NCBI GenBank assembly: GCA_023413895.1
Contig: JAEZOU010000055.1
Location: 1-44,399, forward strand
Length of the DNA: 44,399 nt
Direction of reading: 5' to 3'
Source: Bacteroidota bacterium
Lineage (GTDB): Bacteria; Bacteroidota; Bacteroidia; Bacteroidales; WCHB1-69
A model generated the notes under the pieces. The model was not told where the DNA came from and did no database searches. It saw nothing but the letters and a program-made list of their open reading frames with translations. Shown here one piece after another: positions 22,380-30,320 of the stretch. Each line of letters opens with the position of its first letter. Positions within the stretch are counted from its first letter, which is position 1. Made by a program: the position numbers and the translations under genes.

Positions 22380-23670
22380 ATGATATTTCTAATCTGAGTC
22401 TGGAGTCAGGATTTGTAGTGGGATTTGTACCCGAAAGGATTAATCGATTTCCCCGAATTCCGGCTCCAGATACTTTTAAATAGATGTAGTTTAGATATTC
22501 ATCATTTAAAAGCAGTTGTTGGATATATTTGGTAATACGAATACGATATTCTTTCTTTTCTGTATCATAAATACCACCATAATAGTTCTCAGAAGTATAA
22601 ACTGCATCGTCTGGAATATAAACCAACTTGCCTGATGAGGAAACACCAGAAACTCTTAATTTAGCTGGTTCTGTAAAAAAGTTGTCGTTGTCAATATTGG
22701 TAATAACCAATTCTGCCTTATTGATAACCAACTGTTTTCCTCCGAGTTTCTCTTTTATTGATGGAAAAGCAATCTTTGTTGTAACTCCACCTCCTGCTTG
22801 TACATACAATTTTTCTCTTCCTAACGTTGTGTCTGAGGGCGTATCAATAACTTGTGCCAAGAAAGAGCCATCACCTTGTGAAAAATCGTGCTCGAAAGTA
22901 TTATAGCGAACTCCCGTAGAGGAGGTTACAAGTGTATAAAGATGTTTTTTGTTGTTTTTAGTGTAGTAGATTTGGATTCCAGATAGTGAACTAGTGAGAT
23001 TAATGTATGTCAAATTTCCAGTTCCGGATGTTTGTTCTGCAACAATATATAGGCCATAAAAGAAATTTGCAAAGGTTGCAGCATCTCTCATCATATCTTT
23101 ATTATCTAAGAAGTGATAACCGAAAGATTCCGATAGTGGGATTCTGAAATGAGATTCTTTGATTGCAGTGTCTAAAAGTACCGATGTGTTAGGACGAGGG
23201 TAAAGGGTAAAACTTCCATCGGTGAGGTTTTCAGGTTTGTAGGCAACCTCGCTGTTGTGATAGTACTCTTTACTACTTTCCAATTTCTCAGAAAGTTCGT
23301 GAACACGAATTGTTATTGGTGACAATGTGTCTCCATAAAATCCTGAGTATTTTAAACTTAAAACGATGGAGTCCAAAATAGGTGTGTCACCAAAATCAAC
23401 ACTATTACCTGATAGCAGAAATTGTGCAGCAACGCCAGCTTGTGTTGAACCAAAAATAGGGTCGTTTACATAACCTATTACGTTGTTTAATAGGTTTTTG
23501 GTACTAATAGAGTCTTCTTTTACAGTATAGGCAACAATTTCAGTAGAATCTGTAAATCGATTACCCAACTCCTCACCTAATAGGTCTAAACCGATAGAAC
23601 CATTATCATCATTACAAGCGGAAAAGAAGATGCAAAGTATTAGCGCAAAAAGTGGAATTAACTTTTTCAT
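22366..23670 (-). CDS. DUF4270 surface lipoprotein
   Basis: A 434-residue protein with a lipoprotein signal (LILCIFFSAC, Cys about residue 19) and a DUF4270 body (IGLDLLGEELGNRFTDSTEI, then LLNNVIGYVNDPIFGSTQAG, cited as the DPIFGSTQAG core). The residues after the Cys are NDDNG, acidic as in the lipoprotein export signal of Bacteroidota, so it is probably exposed on the cell surface (inference). Much of it is predicted beta. The family has no known function. It starts inside the stop of the GT5-domain gene (ATGA overlap, 23667-23670), a pairing I recall as common in Bacteroidales. Confidence 0.85.
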   Translation of the reverse strand: MKKLIPLFALILCIFFSACNDDNGSIGLDLLGEELGNRFTDSTEIVAYTVKEDSISTKNLLNNVIGYVNDPIFGSTQAGVAAQFLLSGNSVDFGDTPILDSIVLSLKYSGFYGDTLSPITIRVHELSEKLESSKEYYHNSEVAYKPENLTDGSFTLYPRPNTSVLLDTAIKESHFRIPLSESFGYHFLDNKDMMRDAATFANFFYGLYIVAEQTSGTGNLTYINLTSSLSGIQIYYTKNNKKHLYTLVTSSTGVRYNTFEHDFSQGDGSFLAQVIDTPSDTTLGREKLYVQAGGGVTTKIAFPSIKEKLGGKQLVINKAELVITNIDNDNFFTEPAKLRVSGVSSSGKLVYIPDDAVYTSENYYGGIYDTEKKEYRIRITKYIQQLLLNDEYLNYIYLKVSGAGIRGNRLILSGTNPTTNPDSRLRLEISYTQY

Positions 23671-24509
23671 ACGAAATCAAAAGCGATAGGTTCTTTTTCC
23701 ATTAATGAGTCGTAAAAAGCGTCATAGACTTCAACGTATTCTTGATAATTAGGTGTTTCAGGGTGTCTTAAAATAGGAATATTTTGATTATCAAGATAGG
23801 AGATGATTGAATCTTTAACTTCTGGATGACCAATTACAACGGCATCAGAGAAGTCGATGGCCGTTTTTGCTATTGTATCGTAATTAGGGTTTTCGAAGTG
23901 CTTGATAGCGGATTCTGGAATCCCTGTAATATTTAACTTTTTGCCAAATGAAGGTGAAAATGCGTCTTCAAAATGGTCGTTGTATAAAGATGTAACTATT
24001 CGGGTATTTTGGAAGTGTGGATTATCTTTGTATGCTGTTTTGATAAATATAGGAACTAAGCCGCTTATCCAACTATGGCAATGGATAATATCAGGGGTCC
24101 ATCCCAATTTTCTTACTGTTTCGATAACACCTTTAGCATAGAAAAGAATGCGAGAGTCGTTGTCATCAAAGAAACGATTTTCCTCATCTACAAAAAGTGC
24201 TTTTCGACGGAAAAAGTCATCACTATCAATAAAATAGATTTGCATTCTTACTGCTTGCAATGACGCTACTTTTATGATTAGAGGATAGTCCGTATCTTCA
24301 ATGATAATGTTTTGACCCGAAAGACGAATCACTTCATGAAGAAGATTTTTGCGCTCATTGATACAACCATACTTAGGGGTAAATGTACGGATTTCATTCT
24401 CTTTTTCTTGGATTCCTTGAGGTAAATATCTGCAAATTGATGAGATATAATCTTCTTCCAAGTAGGGGAAAATTGCGGGCGTAATGTATAAAATTTTCTT
24501 CTTTGCCAT
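23667..24509 (-). CDS. Lone N-terminal GT5 (glycogen/starch synthase-like) domain protein
   Basis: A 280-residue protein resembling only the first Rossmann half of GT5 glycogen synthases. Seen: N-terminal ILYITPAIFPYL, then ENEIRTFTPKYG (usually ..VRVIMPKYG), DDNDSRILFYAKGVIETV and DIIHCHSWISGLVP (the DVIHCHDW region), VTSLYND. The KTGGL glucosyl-donor loop after the first strand is absent and there is no second Rossmann domain, so the usual sugar-nucleotide and catalytic residues are missing. It may be a binding or regulatory protein rather than a synthase. Other Bacteroidales carry similar short proteins labelled 'glycogen synthase', often next to DUF4270. Glycogen synthesis is more credibly done by the GT3-GT35 fusion at 4843-9057. 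Confidence 0.78.
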   Translation of the reverse strand: MAKKKILYITPAIFPYLEEDYISSICRYLPQGIQEKENEIRTFTPKYGCINERKNLLHEVIRLSGQNIIIEDTDYPLIIKVASLQAVRMQIYFIDSDDFFRRKALFVDEENRFFDDNDSRILFYAKGVIETVRKLGWTPDIIHCHSWISGLVPIFIKTAYKDNPHFQNTRIVTSLYNDHFEDAFSPSFGKKLNITGIPESAIKHFENPNYDTIAKTAIDFSDAVVIGHPEVKDSIISYLDNQNIPILRHPETPNYQEYVEVYDAFYDSLMEKEPIAFDFV

Positions 24510-24529
24510 AATGGTATTATTTCAGATTG

Positions 24530-24537
24530 CAAAAATA
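24530..24537 (-). promoter_or_regulatory. -7 box for the GT5-DUF4270 pair (TATTTTTG on the minus strand)
   Basis: CAAAAATA on the plus strand, 20 bases from the start at 24509; no clear -33 element. Confidence 0.45.
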
Positions 24538-24667
24538 TATAAATTTTCTCAATTAATAGTCTAAGGCAGAAATTTTTAACTCGAAAAAAGATGTTTTTTA
24601 GCATTTTTTACAATTTTGAAGAGAATTTATGGTGAAAAAGTTTAGGGATTGAAGTGGTGATAAGAAA

Positions 24668-24709
24668 AATCCCGACTCTATCGGAAGATTGGAAGATAGA
24701 ATCGGGATT
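24668..24709 (-). terminator. Rho-independent terminator of the TPR/MORN-DUF3857 operon
   Basis: Fifteen-base arms (24668-24682, 24695-24709) around a 12-base loop. The one imperfect position is a G-U pair in the minus transcript and a mismatch on plus. On minus the stem is followed directly by TTTTTCTTATC-like sequence. Confidence 0.8.
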
Positions 24710-24736
24710 AATGTTTCAATTTTCTATTGAGCTAAA

Positions 24737-26635
24737 TTACTCTTTCTTTTTTAGTGTAATGGTTATGTCATTGAAATCGGCAGCTGCATTGTTTACGCGT
24801 TCAATATTTTTAAATTCGCTTACAGGATAGTGTAATTTTAGATAATATTCGTCACAGGTTATTATCAGTTTATTATCCGATATTTTATATTCTGAAGTGA
24901 ATATAGCCTGAGGGTTGTTGTTGTCGTCATAGATTTTGATATTCAATTTTTCGGCATCAATAATTTGGTAATCTTCAGGAATATTTAGAGTTATAACTCT
25001 ATGATATGATGATTTTTCCATCTTATCAACAGGTAATTGGCGTTCACCTTTTTGTTCCAATTTGCTTTGTTCGCCAATCAATTTTCCGATTTTAATTTCA
25101 ATCTGATTATTGTCAAATTTTACCCAATTTGAAGAGCTGATTTTTCCAGTAAGAATAGCTGGTTTTAGGGCAATGTCAGCTGGTGTACAATTCAAAAATT
25201 GGTCGTCACTTACAAGAGTGTTTTCGTCTCCTAAGCCTAAGTAAGCTTCTACAAGAAATTCTTTATATTCTAAAGATCCTTTAGGGTAATTGGCCTGCGT
25301 GCCAAATCCTTTGTAGCCAAAAAGTGAACGATAAATGGAACCTTGAATTACCTTTTTTGTAAGGTTTATGGAGGCATCTATAATTAATGTATCGGTAGAA
25401 AAACGACGTTCTGGGGAAGGAATTGTTGTCGGCTTAGCTATGTAAGTTTCCGATTTTCCAATGGTTAGTTTCTCCAATTTTAAAGCATTACTACCTGCGT
25501 ATATTGTGGGAATCAAACCATTACGGTAGTTTACAAGTGATGGAGAAAGATAATAATCAATTTCTGGAATGTAGATTAAAATATCATCGACAAAGTTTAC
25601 TCCATCAAATTTGTTATCAAATTCTCGTTCTGTTTGGTCACAAGTGATGATGAGTTGGTAAGGAATGGAAAAGGTTTCTAAGGTGTTGGCAGTCTGCAAA
25701 AAGATATTATGTCCGATAAATTTTTCTCGATTATCTTTCATATAGTGTTCCCAAGTGGTAACAATTTCTCGAGTGATCATTTTTTTATTAATTCCTGCCA
25801 ATGCGTGTTGGCTTTTCATAAATTTGAGTGCCTGTTTTGTGGCTGAGTGTAAAGTGTTGTAGTAGTTGCTCGCAAAACGTTGGATTCCGTTCACACGTGT
25901 ACGACTGCTTGAGTAGTTGTATGCCAACATATCTTCTACACGAACTCTGTATCTTTCCAGCGACATATCTTCTTCAGGATAGGCAGGCAATTTGTCGAAA
26001 TGAATAGTGTGGTATCTTAGCTTTTTGTTCTCAACGATAGTGTCTTGAACTATGCCTTCGCCATTGTAAATTTTTGAGTCAAATTTTAGGGCTGTGGGAG
26101 TGATAATGGTGTAATTTATGTTTTCGGTAGGATAGGATTCTTGAAAGTGAAACGTGTGATTTTCATTGATATCTCTTTTGACTATAAACATTATTTCAAA
26201 GATATCCATAACTTGTAAATCTTTGGGATAAATGCAATCATAAGTAGTGCCATCTTCATCTGTATAATTCTCAAAATCATCAGCGTCGTATTCGTGGAGA
26301 ATTTCACCATTACGATGGTGGCGAATTTTTAGTTTAACGAGTATATCTTTCGCAAAAAGTAATTTGTCTAACCCCTCTTTGATATATTTTTCGGAGAGGA
26401 GAACCGATGCACAATGTGATAGGTACCACTCTTCAACATTATCTTCGGTAAAGATATATTGAACGGCATAGTTGTTTAAAATGCCATATTCTTCATAGCC
26501 TTTCTCTTTCCAATCGGAGTCAAGGGTGTATGAGGGTAATGACTTTACATTGTAAGTCCTTAAATCGATGCCTATTTGTGCAAACAGAAAAGTTGGTGCG
26601 CAAAGCAGAAGGGTGATGATTTTTAATGTTTTCAT
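24737..26635 (-). CDS. Exported DUF3857/transglutaminase-like protein
   Basis: A 632-residue protein with a signal peptide (MKTLKIITLLLCAPTFLFAQ). The layout is like the DUF3857-transglutaminase proteins common in Bacteroidota: an N-terminal beta domain (about 50-230, including HHRNGEILHEYDADDFENYT and YPKDLQVMDIFEIMF, here cited as HHRNGEI and KDLQVMDIFEI), a middle helical region, and a C-terminal beta domain (about 510-630) ending in KKKE. I could not find a clear Cys-His-Asp transglutaminase triad, so the middle domain may be non-catalytic. It starts 8 bases after the TPR/MORN gene, so the two are almost surely co-transcribed. Function unknown; the domain match is from pattern and layout only. 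Confidence 0.6.
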   Translation of the reverse strand: MKTLKIITLLLCAPTFLFAQIGIDLRTYNVKSLPSYTLDSDWKEKGYEEYGILNNYAVQYIFTEDNVEEWYLSHCASVLLSEKYIKEGLDKLLFAKDILVKLKIRHHRNGEILHEYDADDFENYTDEDGTTYDCIYPKDLQVMDIFEIMFIVKRDINENHTFHFQESYPTENINYTIITPTALKFDSKIYNGEGIVQDTIVENKKLRYHTIHFDKLPAYPEEDMSLERYRVRVEDMLAYNYSSSRTRVNGIQRFASNYYNTLHSATKQALKFMKSQHALAGINKKMITREIVTTWEHYMKDNREKFIGHNIFLQTANTLETFSIPYQLIITCDQTEREFDNKFDGVNFVDDILIYIPEIDYYLSPSLVNYRNGLIPTIYAGSNALKLEKLTIGKSETYIAKPTTIPSPERRFSTDTLIIDASINLTKKVIQGSIYRSLFGYKGFGTQANYPKGSLEYKEFLVEAYLGLGDENTLVSDDQFLNCTPADIALKPAILTGKISSSNWVKFDNNQIEIKIGKLIGEQSKLEQKGERQLPVDKMEKSSYHRVITLNIPEDYQIIDAEKLNIKIYDDNNNPQAIFTSEYKISDNKLIITCDEYYLKLHYPVSEFKNIERVNNAAADFNDITITLKKKE

Positions 26636-26643
26636 AATGTGTT

Positions 26644-29600
26644 CTATTTTATTTGTGTTCCATTTTTATACGTTGTTGTGGAGATAATTTCGCCCTTAGT
26701 GTTATAGCGAAGTTGTTCTCCTTCCATTATTCCATATTTGTAGAAGTTTTTTGTTTTGATATTGCCATTAGGAAAATAGAGAATCGCTTCTCCATCTAAA
26801 TTAGAATATATATAGTTTTTTTCGGAAAATAGTTTTTCGTTAGGGTAATATTTTTTTTCATTTCCGTGTCGGAGATTGTTTTGATATTCTGTTTTTTCTG
26901 AAAGAGATCCGTTATTATAATATTTTATTTCGCTAATTTTCATTCGATTGAAGAAACTTAGTTGACAAGAAATATTTCCATTTGCATAGTATGCAATAAT
27001 TTGAATACTATCATTGGTAAATGGTATTATTTCGCTCATTTTCTGATTTTTTTGCATATACTGATAAGCCATCAATCGATCTCTATCATAAATCAGAACG
27101 CAGGCGGGTTTTCCGTCAGCGGAGTAGTAGGTTGTTGCGCCCTCTTTTTGGTTGTTAAGGTAGCATCTTGATTGAGCAATTTTCCCTAAATGATTGTAGA
27201 TAAATGCAGTATCTTGGAGTTCGTTGTTTTCGTAGTAATATTTATGTAGAAGATTTCCCTCATCATCATATCCATAATACCAACCCTCTCTATTATCTAA
27301 AATATAGTTTGTTATCGTTTCGATTTTTCCGTTAGGATGGTATGTAATTGCTTCTCCTTCAATTTCCCCATTTAAGAAGTTTGTTTTTGCAATGGTATTA
27401 CCATTGATGTCGTATTGATATTTCCATCCGTGGTTTCTATTGGCAAAATGAGGGATGGATAACAGAAGTGTTCCATTAGGATTATAAATTTTTTGAACTC
27501 CATTTTCGTTTAGGAGAGTATCTCTACCTACAATTTCTCCTTCTAAATTGAAACTTTGGGTAATTATCATATTTCCAAATTTAAGTTCTTCAATATATCT
27601 TAGGGTTCCATCATCGAAAAACTCTTTGGTTAAGAGGGGAGAGCCTTCATTAAAGGCCATAATCGTAAAAGGTTTTCCATTATAAGCATAGCGATGTAAT
27701 GTTCCGATGATTTGGTTATCTTTATATGCGTAACATTCGAAAATATTTCCGTTGTTGTAGAAGGAGTAATATTCGTTGTAATCTCCTTTTGATATGTAAA
27801 TTTCGTCCACCGTTCCGTCAATATTATATAATGTGGTGTGAGAACTATTCTTGTCTATAATCTTTTTTTGTTTGATATTGCCATTTTCATAATACAAGTA
27901 GTTTGTGCCCACTGGTTCTCCCTCTTCATTAATGCAACAATGAGCATCTTTTATGTTGTAGCCATTATAAAGATCAAATTCAAAACAATTATTTGTCGGA
28001 GAGATTCGTGCGCGCACGGAGCCATCGGGATAATAAGTGACTACTTCTACAATTTTCCCATCTTTCCAAGTATAGGTTTTACTTTTGATTTGAGAGGGAA
28101 GATAGAAATGTTGTTCGTTGGTAGGCGTGTCATTTTCAAAGTGTGTTTCAGATTGAGTTTCTCCATTTCTGTAGTAAGATGTCCAATATCCATCTTTATT
28201 TCCTAATTCATTATAATTTCCTACACTTTTTAGCTTTCCGTTGGCATAGTACGCTTTATGATTTCCCGAGATTACTCCGTCAACGAAATACTCTTCCGCA
28301 GCAAGGGCGCCGTTAGGATAGAAACGCTGTACTAATTGGTCTGTGAGTTCTGTATTATATTGGGCTTCTATCTTTCCATTATCATAAAAATGATAGTGAA
28401 ATTTGTTTATATATCCTTCATGGTAATCGGTGCTATCCGTTAAAGTGCCATCATTGGAGTATTGGAGACGCAAACCGTGGAAGTAGTTATCTTTAAATTG
28501 ACTAATTTCGGTGGTAATTCCGTATCTGTTTTTCCGAATCCTTTCTCCGTTAATATTTCCATGTTGGTAATCTTCAGCTGTTTCTATAAGATTGGTATCG
28601 CCATCGAAGAATCGATAGGAACGACCTTCCAATGTATCGTTAAGTAGATTGAGGCGTTCAATAATTTTTGAATTATTGTAAATATCTGTTATTCCATGAT
28701 TTACGTTGTTTTTGATTTTTCCAATTAGTTTCAACGAACCATCTTCTTTTACAAGATGCCACAAGCCGTCGTAGCGATATTTTCCGTTTACTTCAGAACG
28801 AGATTCGCCGAAAGCTGAAAGTGCGCCTTGATATTCATACTCGAAAACACGAGATGTTTCACTCTCTTTAATATTAATTCCTTTTGAAACTTGTTGGAGC
28901 GCAAAAGGATAGGTGGCGTAAACGAACTTGGTGAGATTCTCGCTCATTTTTAGAGCTTTTTTTCTTACTTTTCCATCTTCTACATCGGTTTCTTGTAGTT
29001 GATAGTAGCAAAAATCGCTATAGTTTTCTTCAACAATTTTTTTGAAAAGAGGAATGTAAAGAAGGTCTACAATATTGTTGCTGTTGTTTGGAGTTGGAAG
29101 CATTTCGAAAAGAAGTTGGTTTTGATAGGGGAGGATATGTTTTATTTTTGTTTTAGCTTTAAATTTAGATGAGATTGCGAAATTGGAATTGATAAGCATT
29201 TCAATTTCCATAAAGCGTTCATGTTGATTAATATTATCAGGCATTGGAATCTCATTTTCTTCATAAAAAACTTCAGTGCCTTTGGTATAAATTTCGTCTA
29301 ATAACTGTAGTGATGATAAAGTTACGTTGTGGGAAGGTTCGCAATATGACGCAAAATTTAATGCTAATAAAGCTGGGATTGTTTGGCGTTGTTTCAAATA
29401 GGTAAGAGCTAATTGGTAATGAAAACTATTGTTGAAAGGTTCGCAGCGAATAGCCAAAATCAGGTGTTCTTCAACTTTTGTTGTCATTTCAAGTTGCATG
29501 TAACATTGGGCAAGATTGTTGTGAAGATACGCTTTATAGGGGAAATATTCTAATGCTTTGTTGAAGTAAAAAATGGCGGTATTGTAGTCATTTAAATAGT

Positions 29601-29925
29601 AGTAACATTCTGCCATAGTAGGAATAATATCCTTTTCCGATACTTTGGAATTGGGGTGCTCTAAAACCCACATGCAATATTTAAGAGCATCTTCGTACTG
29701 CTTGTTGTTAGTGTGAAGTTTGCCTAACATCATTTGGGCAGTGTTGTATAATGTATCACCAAGAGGAATTGTCAGTAGAATCTCTTTCGCTTCTGAAAAA
29801 TCCATTTCTTGTGCTTTTTCAATAATTTCTGAAGAGTTGATGTTTAGAGTAGGAAGTTTTTGTTGAGCAAATCCAGTAATAGTAAATATTATTAAGGTCA
29901 GTGCGATAAAAAGTTGCTTTTTCAT
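26644..29925 (-). CDS. Giant TPR plus MORN-type repeat exported protein
   Basis: A 1093-residue protein with a signal peptide (MKKQLFIALTLIIFTITGFAQ). Residues about 35-220 are TPR-like helices (YEDALKYCMWVLEHPNS, YNTAIFYFNKALEYFP, LHNNLAQCYMQLEM). From about 350 to the C-terminus there are roughly 30 copies of a 22-24 residue MORN-type repeat: examples are YYANGKLKSVGNYNELGNKDG, cited as YANGKLKSVGNY, then YHPNGKIETITNY, YFPNGNIKTKNFY and YNTKGEIISTTTYKNG. Several repeats have lost the usual glycine. This repeat makes an extended beta structure, here probably a long periplasmic or surface rod. The pairing with a DUF3857-like protein, and a smaller MORN lipoprotein at 19126-19827, suggest a shared envelope role, which is inference. 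Confidence 0.8.
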   Translation of the reverse strand: MKKQLFIALTLIIFTITGFAQQKLPTLNINSSEIIEKAQEMDFSEAKEILLTIPLGDTLYNTAQMMLGKLHTNNKQYEDALKYCMWVLEHPNSKVSEKDIIPTMAECYYYLNDYNTAIFYFNKALEYFPYKAYLHNNLAQCYMQLEMTTKVEEHLILAIRCEPFNNSFHYQLALTYLKQRQTIPALLALNFASYCEPSHNVTLSSLQLLDEIYTKGTEVFYEENEIPMPDNINQHERFMEIEMLINSNFAISSKFKAKTKIKHILPYQNQLLFEMLPTPNNSNNIVDLLYIPLFKKIVEENYSDFCYYQLQETDVEDGKVRKKALKMSENLTKFVYATYPFALQQVSKGINIKESETSRVFEYEYQGALSAFGESRSEVNGKYRYDGLWHLVKEDGSLKLIGKIKNNVNHGITDIYNNSKIIERLNLLNDTLEGRSYRFFDGDTNLIETAEDYQHGNINGERIRKNRYGITTEISQFKDNYFHGLRLQYSNDGTLTDSTDYHEGYINKFHYHFYDNGKIEAQYNTELTDQLVQRFYPNGALAAEEYFVDGVISGNHKAYYANGKLKSVGNYNELGNKDGYWTSYYRNGETQSETHFENDTPTNEQHFYLPSQIKSKTYTWKDGKIVEVVTYYPDGSVRARISPTNNCFEFDLYNGYNIKDAHCCINEEGEPVGTNYLYYENGNIKQKKIIDKNSSHTTLYNIDGTVDEIYISKGDYNEYYSFYNNGNIFECYAYKDNQIIGTLHRYAYNGKPFTIMAFNEGSPLLTKEFFDDGTLRYIEELKFGNMIITQSFNLEGEIVGRDTLLNENGVQKIYNPNGTLLLSIPHFANRNHGWKYQYDINGNTIAKTNFLNGEIEGEAITYHPNGKIETITNYILDNREGWYYGYDDEGNLLHKYYYENNELQDTAFIYNHLGKIAQSRCYLNNQKEGATTYYSADGKPACVLIYDRDRLMAYQYMQKNQKMSEIIPFTNDSIQIIAYYANGNISCQLSFFNRMKISEIKYYNNGSLSEKTEYQNNLRHGNEKKYYPNEKLFSEKNYIYSNLDGEAILYFPNGNIKTKNFYKYGIMEGEQLRYNTKGEIISTTTYKNGTQIK

Positions 29926-29953
29926 AATTAATGTTTAGTTTTATTTTACCTTG

Positions 29954-29961
29954 CAAAGGTA
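29954..29961 (-). promoter_or_regulatory. -7 box of the TPR/MORN operon (TACCTTTG on the minus strand)
   Basis: CAAAGGTA on the plus strand, a perfect TAnnTTTG on minus, 28 bases from the start codon at 29925. No -33 element at normal spacing. Confidence 0.5.
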
Positions 29962-29993
29962 TAAAAAAGTTTTTTATTGTGAGATATGTTCTC

Positions 29994-30024
29994 AAAAAAA
30001 AAGAGGCGTACCGCAGTACGCCTC
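29994..30024 (-). terminator. Terminator of the large T9SS adhesin gene
   Basis: Perfect nine-base arms (GAGGCGTAC at 30003-30011 and its complement at 30016-30024) with a CGCA loop; the A-run at 29994-30002 becomes a U-run on the minus transcript. The same element, with two changes, ends the second T9SS gene (42541-42567). Confidence 0.85.
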
Positions 30025-30320
30025 CTTGAAGTTATTGATAATTCAGAAATTATCTCTTTACAAATCTCTTTGTTACCATTCCTTCAGCAGCATTGATACG
30101 TACCATATACATACCGTTTGCTAATTGAGAAACGTCAACTTGAGTAGATAGAGTTTCGATAGTAGCGTTAGAGATCAATTTTCCGTAAACGTCGAAAATT
30201 TGCATTTCAGCGCCGAGGAAACGACTATCGGCTACTTGAATTTGAATTTGTGAAGTTGCTGGGTTTGGATAAAGAACGACAGCAGCGTTCAAATCGATCT
30301 CTTCGATACCTGTTTCTTCA
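30003..30320. repeat. Near-identical 3' segment shared with the second T9SS gene (copy 1)
   Basis: From the terminator through the sorting domain this segment aligns without gaps to 42546-42863 (constant offset 12543). By eye there are about seven differences over 30050-30310, all silent, and two in the terminator stem. Confidence 0.85.
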
